57,707 bases of DNA from assembly GCA_903887045.1 (NCBI GenBank), contig CAISOD010000116.1, positions 1 to 57,707 on the forward strand, in the 5' to 3' direction. Below are positions 7,779 to 15,864 of the stretch, in pieces. Position numbers and translations under genes: made by a program. The first letter of the stretch is position 1. Each line of letters starts with the position of its first letter. Below the pieces are notes generated by a model. The model did no database searches and was not told the origin of the DNA. It saw only the letters and a program-made list of their open reading frames with translations. Source of the stretch: an uncultured Gammaproteobacteria bacterium. GTDB taxonomy: Bacteria > Pseudomonadota > Gammaproteobacteria > Pseudomonadales > Pseudohongiellaceae.

Positions 7779-8492
7779 ATGTCCATGCGCAGCAACTTCC
7801 TCACAGCCCTCGGTGCCATGGCAGTCAGCGGTAGCGTTCTGGCCGACGGCCTCGTCGTTGACAAGATCTATCACCCCTATGTCGACGCGCTGGAAAAAGA
7901 ACTGGAGTACCGTGCCTTGGCGCAGGACACCCAGCCCGGCAAGCGCAATCTGGCCCAGGTGCATCAACTTTCGCTGGGCACTGCGATCGGCGATCGGTTG
8001 TTTGCCGAGGTGTATGTGGTTGGCGCCAAGAACCGCGCCAGCGGCTTCGAGATTGAGGCGTGGGAGGCAGAAGTGAAGTGGCAATTGACCCAGCAGGGCG
8101 AATTCGGTCTCGATTGGGGTCTGTTGTTCGAATACGAAGACGAACGGAAACTTGATGCGCACGAGTTTTCAGTTGCCTTGATTGCAGAAAAGGAGCTTGG
8201 TCGCTTCAGCGCTACCGCCAACCTGTTCGTCATCAATGAATGGGGCAAGGATGTGGTTAATGAACTAGAAACGGTGTTTTCAATGCAAACCCGTTACCGC
8301 GGCAATGCGGCTTTCGAGCCTGGTCTGGAGATTTATGCCGGGCAGGATTCGCGCGGCATCGGCCCGGTGTTGCAAGGCTCCATCATCACGGGATCACGCA
8401 AAAGCCTGCACTGGGAAGCGGGTGTCATCTTCGGGTTGGGGCAATCAAGCCCCGACAACACCTGGCGCTTCCTGCTTGAGTATGAGTTCTAG
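7779..8492 (+). CDS. outer-membrane beta-barrel-like protein of unknown function
   Basis: 237 residues with an N-terminal export signal (MSMRSNFLTALGAMAVSGSVLA). The body has many alternating polar/hydrophobic strands (GDRLFAEVYVVGAK, WQLTQQGEFGLDWGLLFEYED, LEIYAGQD) and ends in WRFLLEYEF, the terminal Phe of outer-membrane barrels. It directly follows the permease stop, so it is co-transcribed with the two-component, cupredoxin and FTR1 genes. I do not recognise a named family; a porin-like or structural partner for metal entry is a guess from context. Confidence 0.65.
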   Translation: MSMRSNFLTALGAMAVSGSVLADGLVVDKIYHPYVDALEKELEYRALAQDTQPGKRNLAQVHQLSLGTAIGDRLFAEVYVVGAKNRASGFEIEAWEAEVKWQLTQQGEFGLDWGLLFEYEDERKLDAHEFSVALIAEKELGRFSATANLFVINEWGKDVVNELETVFSMQTRYRGNAAFEPGLEIYAGQDSRGIGPVLQGSIITGSRKSLHWEAGVIFGLGQSSPDNTWRFLLEYEF

Positions 8493-8534
8493 TTCAAGCC
8501 ATCTGCTGCCATTGTTCTGCTGCCCGAAATTCTG

Positions 8535-8563
8535 TTGACAAACAAAATTCATGTCAGTAAAAG
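8535..8563 (+). promoter_or_regulatory. candidate promoter for the exported-protein operon
   Basis: A perfect TTGACA at 8535-8540 is followed 17 bases later by TAAAAG at 8558-8563. The double operator at 8571-8605 lies just downstream. A second possible -10, TATAAA at 8609-8614, would instead put the operator over the -35 region, as expected for an activator. Which is used cannot be told from sequence. Confidence 0.35.
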
Positions 8564-8570
8564 GTCGAAT

Positions 8571-8605
8571 GTTCGAAAATAATAAGATGTGTTCTCAATG
8601 CGAAC
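8571..8605. promoter_or_regulatory. PcaU/PcaR-like operator, copy 1 (half-site plus palindrome)
   Basis: GTTCGAAAAT begins at 8571 and, exactly 20 bases on, the near-palindrome GTTCTCAATGCGAAC covers 8591-8605. The same layout is found at 22688-22722 next to the IclR-type regulator gene, where the palindrome differs at only two of 15 bases. PcaU-type IclR regulators are known to bind a palindrome plus an extra direct half-site, so this is probably a target of the regulator encoded at 21885-22667. It precedes the gene at 8756 by 150 bases. Confidence 0.6.
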
Positions 8606-8755
8606 ACATATAAAAATAATACAGGGGGATGCGAAGAGCTATAAAAAGCTGCTTCGCAGTGTGTCTTGTCGCACCGCTGTTTTGGTGCCTGCCGCAGTGT
8701 CCTGATTTGCCCCCCACAGTTGCACTATTGATCAGCTGAATGCCGGGGGGTATCT

Positions 8756-9583
8756 ATGAAGCCAGCAAGCCATTCCAGATCCATTGGCGTCCTCTTGGTC
8801 TGTTCTTCAGCCGCAGTGCTGTCCACCCAGGCCAATGCCCAGTTCGATATTTCAGGCAATTGGCGCGCCTTGATCCATGAAGACCAGCCAGAGCGCGGCC
8901 CGGGCCCGGACATCATGGAATACGTTGGCCTGCCGATAAACGAGGCTGCCCGCATTGCCGGCATGAGCTGGGATCCTGCCCAGCTGGCGATGCCGGAATT
9001 CCAGTGCCGCCCCCACCCTTCCGATTATGGTTCCAGGCACTCGAATCTGCGTGTCTGGCAAGAGGTGGATTCAGCCAGCCAAATAACCACCGCATGGCGA
9101 ACACACCGGGAATGGCAGGAACCGGAACGCACGATTCATATGGATCAGCGTGAGCGGCCCGCTTCCTACGCGCCTCATACATGGCAAGGATTCTCGCTGG
9201 GTACCTGGGACGGCAACATGCTGAATATCCTCACCACCGATCTGAAGCGAGGATATATCAGAAGGAACGGCATCCCCCGCAGTGATGAGGGAGAACTACA
9301 GGAGCACTACATTCGGCATGACGAATTCCTGACCATCATCGCCGTCGTGAAGGATCCCGTTTATCTCACTGAGCCCTTTATCCGCAGTAGCAACTATATT
9401 GTTGATCCCGCGCTTGCAATCGCCCCCTATCCCTGCAGTCCCGCCGTGGAAATTGAACGCGCCTGGGGCTATGTCCCGCACTACCTTCCTGGCCAGAACC
9501 CGTTCAATGGCGAGTATGCCAACCGTTATGGGATCGATCTGGACGATTCCCTCGGTGGTGCGCAGACCATGTATCCGGACTGA
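8756..9583 (+). CDS. secreted protein of unknown function, paralogue 1
   Basis: 275 residues with a Sec signal peptide (cleavage after ANA, residue 28). I do not recognise a named domain. It is closely similar along its whole length to the protein at 14911 (shared blocks include GPDI-EY-GLPI, WDPAQLAMPEFQCRPHPSDYG, WQGFSLG-WDGNMLN, RRNG-PRSD, YVPHYLPG-NPF and a TMYP end) and distantly to the one at 11055. Two cysteines, in FQCRPH and PYPC, are kept in all three and may form a disulfide. GGGGGG at 8745-8750 is the likely ribosome site. As the first gene after the double operator, it opens the exported part of the catabolic island. A periplasmic binding or lipocalin-like role is possible but unproven. 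Confidence 0.8.
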   Translation: MKPASHSRSIGVLLVCSSAAVLSTQANAQFDISGNWRALIHEDQPERGPGPDIMEYVGLPINEAARIAGMSWDPAQLAMPEFQCRPHPSDYGSRHSNLRVWQEVDSASQITTAWRTHREWQEPERTIHMDQRERPASYAPHTWQGFSLGTWDGNMLNILTTDLKRGYIRRNGIPRSDEGELQEHYIRHDEFLTIIAVVKDPVYLTEPFIRSSNYIVDPALAIAPYPCSPAVEIERAWGYVPHYLPGQNPFNGEYANRYGIDLDDSLGGAQTMYPD

Positions 9584-9638
9584 GAGCGTGCCGCAAATCA
9601 CCACTGCCAACCATTCAACCCTGTGCGAAGAAAAAACC

Positions 9639-10586
9639 ATGAGCAGATATTTCAGGAACTTTGTAGCCGGATCGCTGGCCCTGTTTTCACTGGGCAGTCA
9701 GGCGCAGCAGAATTTTGACAATGTGGAAATTGAGGTCCTGCCGGTGCGTGACGGCATCTACATGCTGGTCGGCGCAGGCGGCAACATCACCGTGCAGACC
9801 GGTGTCGATGGCGTGCTGATGATTGATACGCAGTACGCTGAATTGAGCGAAAAGATATACAGCAAGATTCAGGAGCTTTCACCGACGCCGATAAGATACA
9901 TCATCAACACCCACTCCCATCCTGATCATGTCGGCGGCAATGCCAACCTGGCTCCTTTGGGTGCCACCATCACCGGCGGTAATGTTGCGAGACTTCAGGA
10001 AGATGCTGGTGATGGCGCCACGATAGTTGCTTTTGAAACCGTCATGAACAACATGGTGGACGAAAAATATCCGGTGGAAAGCTGGCCAAGCGAAACATTT
10101 TTCGTCGAGCGCAAGGATATGTACTTCAACGATGAAGGCATCGAGATCCTGCACCAGCCCAATGCCCATACTGATGGCGACGTCATTGTCTGGTTCCGAA
10201 AAACCGATGTGGTTGTAACTGGTGACGTCTTCACCACCACCATGTATCCCTTTATCGACAAGGCCAAGGGCGGCAGCATCAACGGTGTTATTGCCGCGCT
10301 CAACACCATCGTGGATATCACCATCCCGCGCGCCAAACAGGAGGGTGGCACCCTCGTCGTCCCGGGCCACGGCCGACTGGCAGATGAAGCAGATGTAGTG
10401 GAATACCGTGACATGGTCACCATCATCAGGGACCGCATCAAGGCCCTGCGCGACAGCGGTATGACGCTGGAACAGGTAAAAGCAGCTGGACCCACGCAGG
10501 ATTACGATTCGCGTTATGGCAGCAATGAAGGTTTCTGGACGACCGACATGTTCATTGAGGCCGTGTATGACGGCGTGCAGGGCTAA
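9639..10586 (+). CDS. exported metallo-beta-lactamase-fold hydrolase
   Basis: 315 residues with an export signal (cleavage near QAQ, residue 23). The zinc motif THSHPDHVGGN gives His92, His94, Asp96 and His97; further ligands are in the later HTDGD and PGHGRLAD segments. The fold hydrolyses esters, lactones, amides, phosphates or sulfates, so the substrate cannot be named. The C-terminal part (MTLEQVKAAGPTQDYDSRYG) resembles that of periplasmic quinoprotein-relay or cyclase-like MBL proteins. The ATG at 9639 follows the first gene by 55 bases. It is probably one of several periplasmic enzymes in this operon that process an imported compound. Confidence 0.85.
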   Translation: MSRYFRNFVAGSLALFSLGSQAQQNFDNVEIEVLPVRDGIYMLVGAGGNITVQTGVDGVLMIDTQYAELSEKIYSKIQELSPTPIRYIINTHSHPDHVGGNANLAPLGATITGGNVARLQEDAGDGATIVAFETVMNNMVDEKYPVESWPSETFFVERKDMYFNDEGIEILHQPNAHTDGDVIVWFRKTDVVVTGDVFTTTMYPFIDKAKGGSINGVIAALNTIVDITIPRAKQEGGTLVVPGHGRLADEADVVEYRDMVTIIRDRIKALRDSGMTLEQVKAAGPTQDYDSRYGSNEGFWTTDMFIEAVYDGVQG

Positions 10587-10612
10587 GTGATTATTCAAGC
10601 GAGGAATTGACA

Positions 10613-10999
10613 ATGAAAACGGTAAAGCTGCTTTTGCTGGGACTTTGTGTGCTGTTTGCCGAAGCACCTGCATACAGTCACCACTCCTTCCCGGCAACCT
10701 ATAACGTTGATGTAGAAACCGAAGTCACCGGTCAGGTTGTTGCTTTTCTGTACCGCAACCCGCACGCCACCATCCAGGTGATGGTCACTGCAGAATCGGG
10801 TGAAAAGGTCCGCTATCTCATCGAGTGGGCCGGTGCCGCTGCGCTGGCGGGTTCCGGCGTGAGCCGCGGCACTTTGGTGGCCGGGGACTCCGTTGTCATC
10901 AAGGGCAATCCGGGGCGGAATGCCGCCGACAATCGTATGCGGCTGATTTCGATCACCCGCCCGTCTGATGGTTGGGTCTGGGGTCAGGCATACAACTGA
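10613..10999 (+). CDS. DUF6152-family exported protein
   Basis: 128 residues with a signal peptide ending near YSHH. The first mature residues HHSF and the later NPHATIQV segment match my recollection of DUF6152, a small periplasmic beta-protein family often found beside MBL-fold and PQQ genes. The HH pair at the mature N-terminus could bind a metal. GAGG at 10601-10604 supports ATG 10613. Function is unknown; it lies 26 bases after the MBL gene in the same operon. Confidence 0.7.
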   Translation: MKTVKLLLLGLCVLFAEAPAYSHHSFPATYNVDVETEVTGQVVAFLYRNPHATIQVMVTAESGEKVRYLIEWAGAAALAGSGVSRGTLVAGDSVVIKGNPGRNAADNRMRLISITRPSDGWVWGQAYN

Positions 11000-11054
11000 G
11001 CAGTTCACTTCCCTGGGGATGCCGGCCTGCGGACGACCCCATTGAGAGCAAACG

Positions 11055-11825
11055 ATGAAAAGACTTCAAAGCAAATTTGTGTACCGTACTCTTTGCATGC
11101 TGGCACCTGCTCTTGCACTTTTCAGTGCTGGTGCCTGCGCCCAAGCGGCCAGTGCTGCTGCGCCTCCTGCGGCACCGAGGGAGGCGGCTCCGGTGGATCT
11201 CGCTGGTAGCTGGATCTCCGTGGTCACGGAAGACTGGCGCTGGCGCATGATTACGCCGGCCAAGGGCGATTACGCCAGCCTGCCACTTACCCCGGAAGGT
11301 AGACGCATGGCCGACAGCTGGGATCCCGATGCCGACAAGGCTGCCGGCAACCAGTGCCGCGCTTATGGCCCCGGCGGCATCATGCGCATGCCGATGCGCG
11401 TGAAAATTTCGTGGGCTGATGACAACAGCCTGCGCCTTGAAACCGATCATGGCCAGCAAACCAGACTCTTTCATTTCAATGCTGCAGAACTTACAGGTGC
11501 GGGCACCCTGCAGGGCAACTCACTGGCTAGCTGGGACGACCGATCACTGAAAGTGGTCACCCGCGATATGACGGCAGGCTATGTACGGCGGAACGGTATT
11601 CCCTACAGCGACAAAGCTGTGGTGACCGAATGGTTCGACCAGCATGTCAGCTTTGGCGAAGACTGGATCACGGTCACCACTGTTGTAGATGATCCGCTCA
11701 ACTTCACCCAGAAATTTGTTGTCAGTTCCAGCTTCAAGCGTCTGGCAGACGACAGCTCCTGGAATCCCCAGCCCTGTGTTTCCGAGTGGGGGCCGGTGAA
11801 AGAAGGCGACAGGTTCAACGATTAG
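11055..11825 (+). CDS. secreted protein of unknown function, paralogue 2 (diverged)
   Basis: 256 residues with a signal peptide (cleavage after ACAQA). It shares the skeleton of the genes at 8756 and 14911: an early GSW, a cysteine in NQCRAYG, the block GYVRRNGIPYSD, and a late cysteine in PQPC followed by SEWG. Identity is much lower elsewhere and the N-terminal third is replaced. An alanine/proline-rich linker (residues 30-47) follows the signal. It appears to be an older duplicate with a different ligand or partner. No catalytic motif is visible. Confidence 0.75.
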   Translation: MKRLQSKFVYRTLCMLAPALALFSAGACAQAASAAAPPAAPREAAPVDLAGSWISVVTEDWRWRMITPAKGDYASLPLTPEGRRMADSWDPDADKAAGNQCRAYGPGGIMRMPMRVKISWADDNSLRLETDHGQQTRLFHFNAAELTGAGTLQGNSLASWDDRSLKVVTRDMTAGYVRRNGIPYSDKAVVTEWFDQHVSFGEDWITVTTVVDDPLNFTQKFVVSSSFKRLADDSSWNPQPCVSEWGPVKEGDRFND

Positions 11826-11867
11826 TAGACACTGCAACCTCAAAACTTCCGCTATCAGGATCAGTCC

Positions 11868-13196
11868 ATGAAAGGCACCCAGGCTCCGGCAGCACCCAGG
11901 TTTCTCGCTACTTCTGTATTGTTCGGCATTCTGGTCGCATCTTGTTCCCGCGAGGATGCCGGGCAGGAAGCCAATGCTGATGCTGCGGCGCCTGCAGCGC
12001 CCGTATCCATGGACAGCATTCTGATAAGCAATGCTCATCTGTTGGACGGCAGCGGTACAGACATCGCAGCCGGGTACCTGCTGGTGCGAGACGGCATTAT
12101 CGAACAGATCAGCGCCACTCCCATTGAGGCCGAAGGTGCCTACGTCATAGATGCTGCAGGCAAAACGCTGATGCCGGGTTTCATTGACGCCCACCGCCAC
12201 ATCATCCAGGGTCCGCCCGCCGAGTGGCTCGCCAATACGGCAGCAGGCAACATGCAGGCCTTTCTGGAAGCCGGTTTCACGACGGTTTTCTCGGCGGGTG
12301 ATTCCCAGAATGAAATTCTGGAACTCCGCAGGAAAACCGCAGCCGGCGAAATTACCGGTCCGCGCATTCTGGCTGCAGGCAGAGCACCACTCGCCATCAG
12401 CACTCCGCCTGCCGGCTCAGATGATCCGGCCAGAACCGATGTGTCACGCCCGCCTTTGCGGCCGACTGCCGCTGCCAATGCAGTACCTGATGCTGCCACT
12501 GTCCAGCGCATACAGGAAATTGCGGATGCAGGATTTGATGCAGTCAAGACCGTAATCGTTGCCACTCCCGATGGCCCCGAAATACGCACACTGGGGCAGG
12601 CGGCCCAGGAGGCCAAGCTCCGTGGCCTGCCGACAGTCACTCATGCCGTGACGGTGCAGGACACACTGGCTGCAGTAGCGGCAGGCGGGGTGGCAACCCT
12701 GGTACACACGCCGCACATCGGTCAGCTTACCCTGGAAGAAGCAGAGCTGATTGCCGCTTCCGCGATACCCATGACCTCGACCCTTGGCATCTTCGTGCCG
12801 TTTTTCGATGACAACAATCAGCCGGTATTCCGGGATGCACTGCCTTTCCCCTGGGATACGATTGCCAGCGCCGGTCAGGGCCCGGTCAATGCACGACTGT
12901 TATGGGAGGCTGGAGTTGTCTACGGCTATGGCACCGACACTCGCTTCGATCCCGCGCTCACTCTCAAGCACGAACTGAAATCCCTGCATCTGGTTTTCTC
13001 GGAGCGGGACATCGTGAAAATCATGGGCGAAAACGCCGCCATAAATATCCGCATGCAGGACAAAATCGGTGCACTCAAGCCCGGCATGTACGCAGACCTG
13101 GTACTGCTCGACGGCAACCCGCTGGTTCAACTCTATGATCTTCTGAAGGTCGCCGTGGTAATGAAGGACGGCAGAATCGTAGTGGACAAGCGTTGA
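11868..13196 (+). CDS. amidohydrolase-family lipoprotein
   Basis: 442 residues. A lipobox (LVAS before Cys26) predicts a lipoprotein, followed by an Ala-rich linker to residue 47. The catalytic TIM barrel carries metal ligands His109 and His111 in the DAHRH motif, then THAV and VHTPH histidines and an Asp in YGTDTRFD. This is the imidazolonepropionase/dihydroorotase-like part of the amidohydrolase superfamily, which hydrolyses amide, lactone or ester bonds. The C-terminal KIGALKPGMYADLVLLDGNPL is the standard composite-domain strand. It lies 42 bases after the paralogue-2 gene. The substrate is unknown; the location suggests processing at the periplasmic face. Confidence 0.85.
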   Translation: MKGTQAPAAPRFLATSVLFGILVASCSREDAGQEANADAAAPAAPVSMDSILISNAHLLDGSGTDIAAGYLLVRDGIIEQISATPIEAEGAYVIDAAGKTLMPGFIDAHRHIIQGPPAEWLANTAAGNMQAFLEAGFTTVFSAGDSQNEILELRRKTAAGEITGPRILAAGRAPLAISTPPAGSDDPARTDVSRPPLRPTAAANAVPDAATVQRIQEIADAGFDAVKTVIVATPDGPEIRTLGQAAQEAKLRGLPTVTHAVTVQDTLAAVAAGGVATLVHTPHIGQLTLEEAELIAASAIPMTSTLGIFVPFFDDNNQPVFRDALPFPWDTIASAGQGPVNARLLWEAGVVYGYGTDTRFDPALTLKHELKSLHLVFSERDIVKIMGENAAINIRMQDKIGALKPGMYADLVLLDGNPLVQLYDLLKVAVVMKDGRIVVDKR

Positions 13197-13200
13197 AATT

Positions 13201-13214
13201 CCCCCCCCCCCCCC
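13201..13214 (+). repeat. homopolymeric C14 tract before the carboxylesterase gene
   Basis: Fourteen consecutive C bases begin four bases after the amidohydrolase stop and end 26 bases before the carboxylesterase ATG. Tracts of this length are prone to slipped-strand length change. Here it lies in the untranslated gap, so changes would affect spacing or transcript structure and not frame, unless an upstream TTG start at 13193 is used. A sequencing artefact is also possible. Confidence 0.8.
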
Positions 13215-13240
13215 TGTTCAAGCCACAAAGCGAACGGAGC

Positions 13241-14872
13241 ATGACAATGAAAGACAACAATCTTCCACTTGCACGTCGCAGCTTCATGCAGTCACTGGCG
13301 CTGGCTTCTACCGGCCTTTATCTCGGCGGTACTTCTGCATTCGCCCAGGATCAGCGCCTATCCACGCCGGGTGCCACTGTCGCTACCTCGTATGGGCAAG
13401 CACGCGGACTGCTGCGCGATGGCATCCAGCAGTTCTGGGGCCTGGCCTACGGCGCTTCCACTGCCGGTGAAAACCGCTTCATGCCGCCGCGCCCGCCGGC
13501 GTCCTGGTCTGGAGTGCAGGATCACTTTGTCTACGGTAAGCGCTGCTATCAAGCGCCTGGCGCTGGCGAGCCGGCGCCGGTTGTACTCGCCATGAACCCG
13601 CTGGAAGAGGAGAGCGAGGATTGCTTGCGCCTCAACGTATTCACCCCCGCTGCAGACAACAAGGCGCGGCCCGTGATGGTCTGGATGCACGGTGGCGGTT
13701 TCAATGCCGGCTCCGGCAACTATCTGATGTATGACGGCACTTATCTGGCAAAGAAAGAAGATGTTGTCGTGGTGTCAGTGACCCACCGGCTGAACATCTA
13801 CGGTTTTCTGCATCTCTCCGATATAGGCGGTGAAAAATGGCAGGGATCCACCAATACCGGGGTGCAGGACCTGGTGGCGGCCCTTGCCTGGGTAAAAAAC
13901 AACATCGCCCAGTTTGGTGGCAACCCGGATCAGGTGACCATCTTCGGTCAGTCCGGAGGTGGTGGCAAAACCACGACCCTGATGGCGACACCTTCCGCCG
14001 CAGGATTATTCCACCGCTGTATTGCCCAGAGTGGCTCTGCATTCACCGGCGTTTCGGCCAGTGATGCTTCCGGAGCAAGCGAACAGTTCCTGTCTCGACT
14101 GGGCATCAATGCCGGCTCGCTGGATCAGTTGCACAAACTGACTGCACAACAGATACAGCAGGCATTCTATGCACAACCAGCGATCCCCCGCCTCGGCACT
14201 GGCCCTGTTATCGACGGCAGCATCATTCCGCGCAACCAATGGGATCCCACAGCGCCTTCGTGGTCAGCTGATGTACCGCTGATGGCGGGCTCCACCGAAA
14301 CGGAAAATGGATGGGTGGGTCCTCCGGCCTTTGAACTGCCCGATGCAGAGATGCAGGCCCTGTTCACCAACAACCTGGCGAAAGGCGACAGTGCGAAAGG
14401 TCAGGAATTGCTGCAGTTGTACAAGCTGCAGCATCCGGATGTGCGCAACCGCATGCTGTGGCTGACGGCTGAATCCGACAACACGCGGCGCTGGAATGCC
14501 CAGGCGCTGTGCAGGCTCAAACATGAACAGGCGAAGGCGCCGGCGTATCTTTACTTCTTCAACTGGTACTCGCCGGTGCATGACAATCGTATGGGCGCCT
14601 ACCACACGCTGGACATTCCTTTCGTCTTCAACAATGTCGATGTTGCGGCATCCATGACCGGCGCTTCCCAAGACCGCTATCAGCTTGCGCATGTCATGAG
14701 TGCGGCGTGGGCCGCCTTTGCCCGCAGTGGCAATCCGAATCATCCCGATATGCCGCATTGGCCGGCATTTGATCCTGACCAGTACCCGACCATGGTTTTC
14801 GGCTCTGAAATCGCACTTGAAAACGATCCCAACAATAAAGAGCGATTGGCATTGGCGAAACTGCGCGCATAA
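13241..14872 (+). CDS. Tat-exported type B carboxylesterase
   Basis: 543 residues with a twin-arginine signal (LARRSFMQSLALA, Arg12-Arg13) and cleavage near AFA-QD. The alpha/beta-hydrolase body has the oxyanion motif HGGGFNAGS near residue 150, EDCLRLNVF, and nucleophile Ser238 in GQSGGGG, where most of the family has GESAG. A later YHTLDIPFVF segment carries the likely catalytic His. It would cleave carboxylic esters, such as phenolic esters, in the periplasm. Tat export suggests it folds before secretion. ATG 13241 is chosen because it gives the Tat signal; ATG 13247 is two codons on. Confidence 0.85.
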   Translation: MTMKDNNLPLARRSFMQSLALASTGLYLGGTSAFAQDQRLSTPGATVATSYGQARGLLRDGIQQFWGLAYGASTAGENRFMPPRPPASWSGVQDHFVYGKRCYQAPGAGEPAPVVLAMNPLEEESEDCLRLNVFTPAADNKARPVMVWMHGGGFNAGSGNYLMYDGTYLAKKEDVVVVSVTHRLNIYGFLHLSDIGGEKWQGSTNTGVQDLVAALAWVKNNIAQFGGNPDQVTIFGQSGGGGKTTTLMATPSAAGLFHRCIAQSGSAFTGVSASDASGASEQFLSRLGINAGSLDQLHKLTAQQIQQAFYAQPAIPRLGTGPVIDGSIIPRNQWDPTAPSWSADVPLMAGSTETENGWVGPPAFELPDAEMQALFTNNLAKGDSAKGQELLQLYKLQHPDVRNRMLWLTAESDNTRRWNAQALCRLKHEQAKAPAYLYFFNWYSPVHDNRMGAYHTLDIPFVFNNVDVAASMTGASQDRYQLAHVMSAAWAAFARSGNPNHPDMPHWPAFDPDQYPTMVFGSEIALENDPNNKERLALAKLRA

Positions 14873-14910
14873 AGCTGATGTCCCGGGCGTTACAAGAAGA
14901 GAAAAATCCC

Positions 14911-15732
14911 ATGAAGATACTGCAGAAGAAGTTTTTCCTGACCGGAGCGCTGGTTTGCAGCCTTGCTTGCGGTATCGGTGCTGCGGGCGCGCAGGATCTC
15001 ACGGGCGGCTGGGCGATTTTGATCCACGAAGATTTTCCTGAAAGAATTCCCGGGCCTGACATTGCGGAGTATGCCGGCCTGCCGATCTCTGCGGCTGCCC
15101 GTTATGCCGCCCTCGCCTGGGATCCAGCCCAGCTTGCAATGCCGGAGTTCCAATGTCGTCCACATCCCTCCGATTACGGTAACCGCTTTTCCGATCTGCG
15201 TGTGTGGCGCGAAGTGGACCAGGCCAGTCAGCAGACTCCGGCCCTGCGCATGCGGCGGGAATGGCAATCGCCTGAACGCACCATCTACATGGATGGCAGG
15301 GAACGACCTTCCGCATTTGCCCAGCACACCTGGCAGGGTTTTTCCCTGGGTGAGTGGGACGGCAACATGCTGAATATCCATACCACCCATCTGAAGGCCT
15401 CCTACCTGAGAAGGAACGGGGTTCCGCGTAGTGATCAGGCAGAGCATCAGGAGCACTACATCGTGCATGGTGAACACCTGACTATAGTCACGGTGATCAA
15501 GGATCCGCTCTACCTGGAAGAGCCTTTTATCCGGACCACCAACTACCGGATTGATCCGCGCTTTTCGATAGACCCTTATCCCTGTGAACCTGCCGTTGAA
15601 ATCGAGCGACCACGTGGCTACGTACCCCACTACCTGCCTGGCAGTAATCCTTTCGTTGACGAGTATGCGAAGCGTTACGGAATTGAGCTTGAAGACGCCA
15701 TGGGCGGAGCAAGCACGATGTATCCAGAATGA
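14911..15732 (+). CDS. secreted protein of unknown function, paralogue 3
   Basis: 273 residues with a Sec signal (cleavage after AGA-QD). It is the close sister of the protein at 8756: nearly every block is shared, including WDPAQLAMPEFQCRPHPSDYG and the TMYP ending, and the two cysteines are kept. The two therefore arose by a fairly recent duplication that now brackets the MBL, DUF6152, amidohydrolase and esterase genes. It ends 132 bases before the TonB receptor gene. No enzymatic motif is recognised; a substrate-binding or enzyme-accessory role is the most that context allows. Confidence 0.8.
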   Translation: MKILQKKFFLTGALVCSLACGIGAAGAQDLTGGWAILIHEDFPERIPGPDIAEYAGLPISAAARYAALAWDPAQLAMPEFQCRPHPSDYGNRFSDLRVWREVDQASQQTPALRMRREWQSPERTIYMDGRERPSAFAQHTWQGFSLGEWDGNMLNIHTTHLKASYLRRNGVPRSDQAEHQEHYIVHGEHLTIVTVIKDPLYLEEPFIRTTNYRIDPRFSIDPYPCEPAVEIERPRGYVPHYLPGSNPFVDEYAKRYGIELEDAMGGASTMYPE

Positions 15733-15864
15733 TTGGCATGGATGCCGCTGCGGAAAGGAGGCGCTTTATTGGCTTTAATTGAATTCATACGCAAAAAACA
15801 AAGTGTTTAGCTGTCACTTGGAAAAAAACAATTCATCTACCCAAGATCTTCAGAGGAAAAGCAC

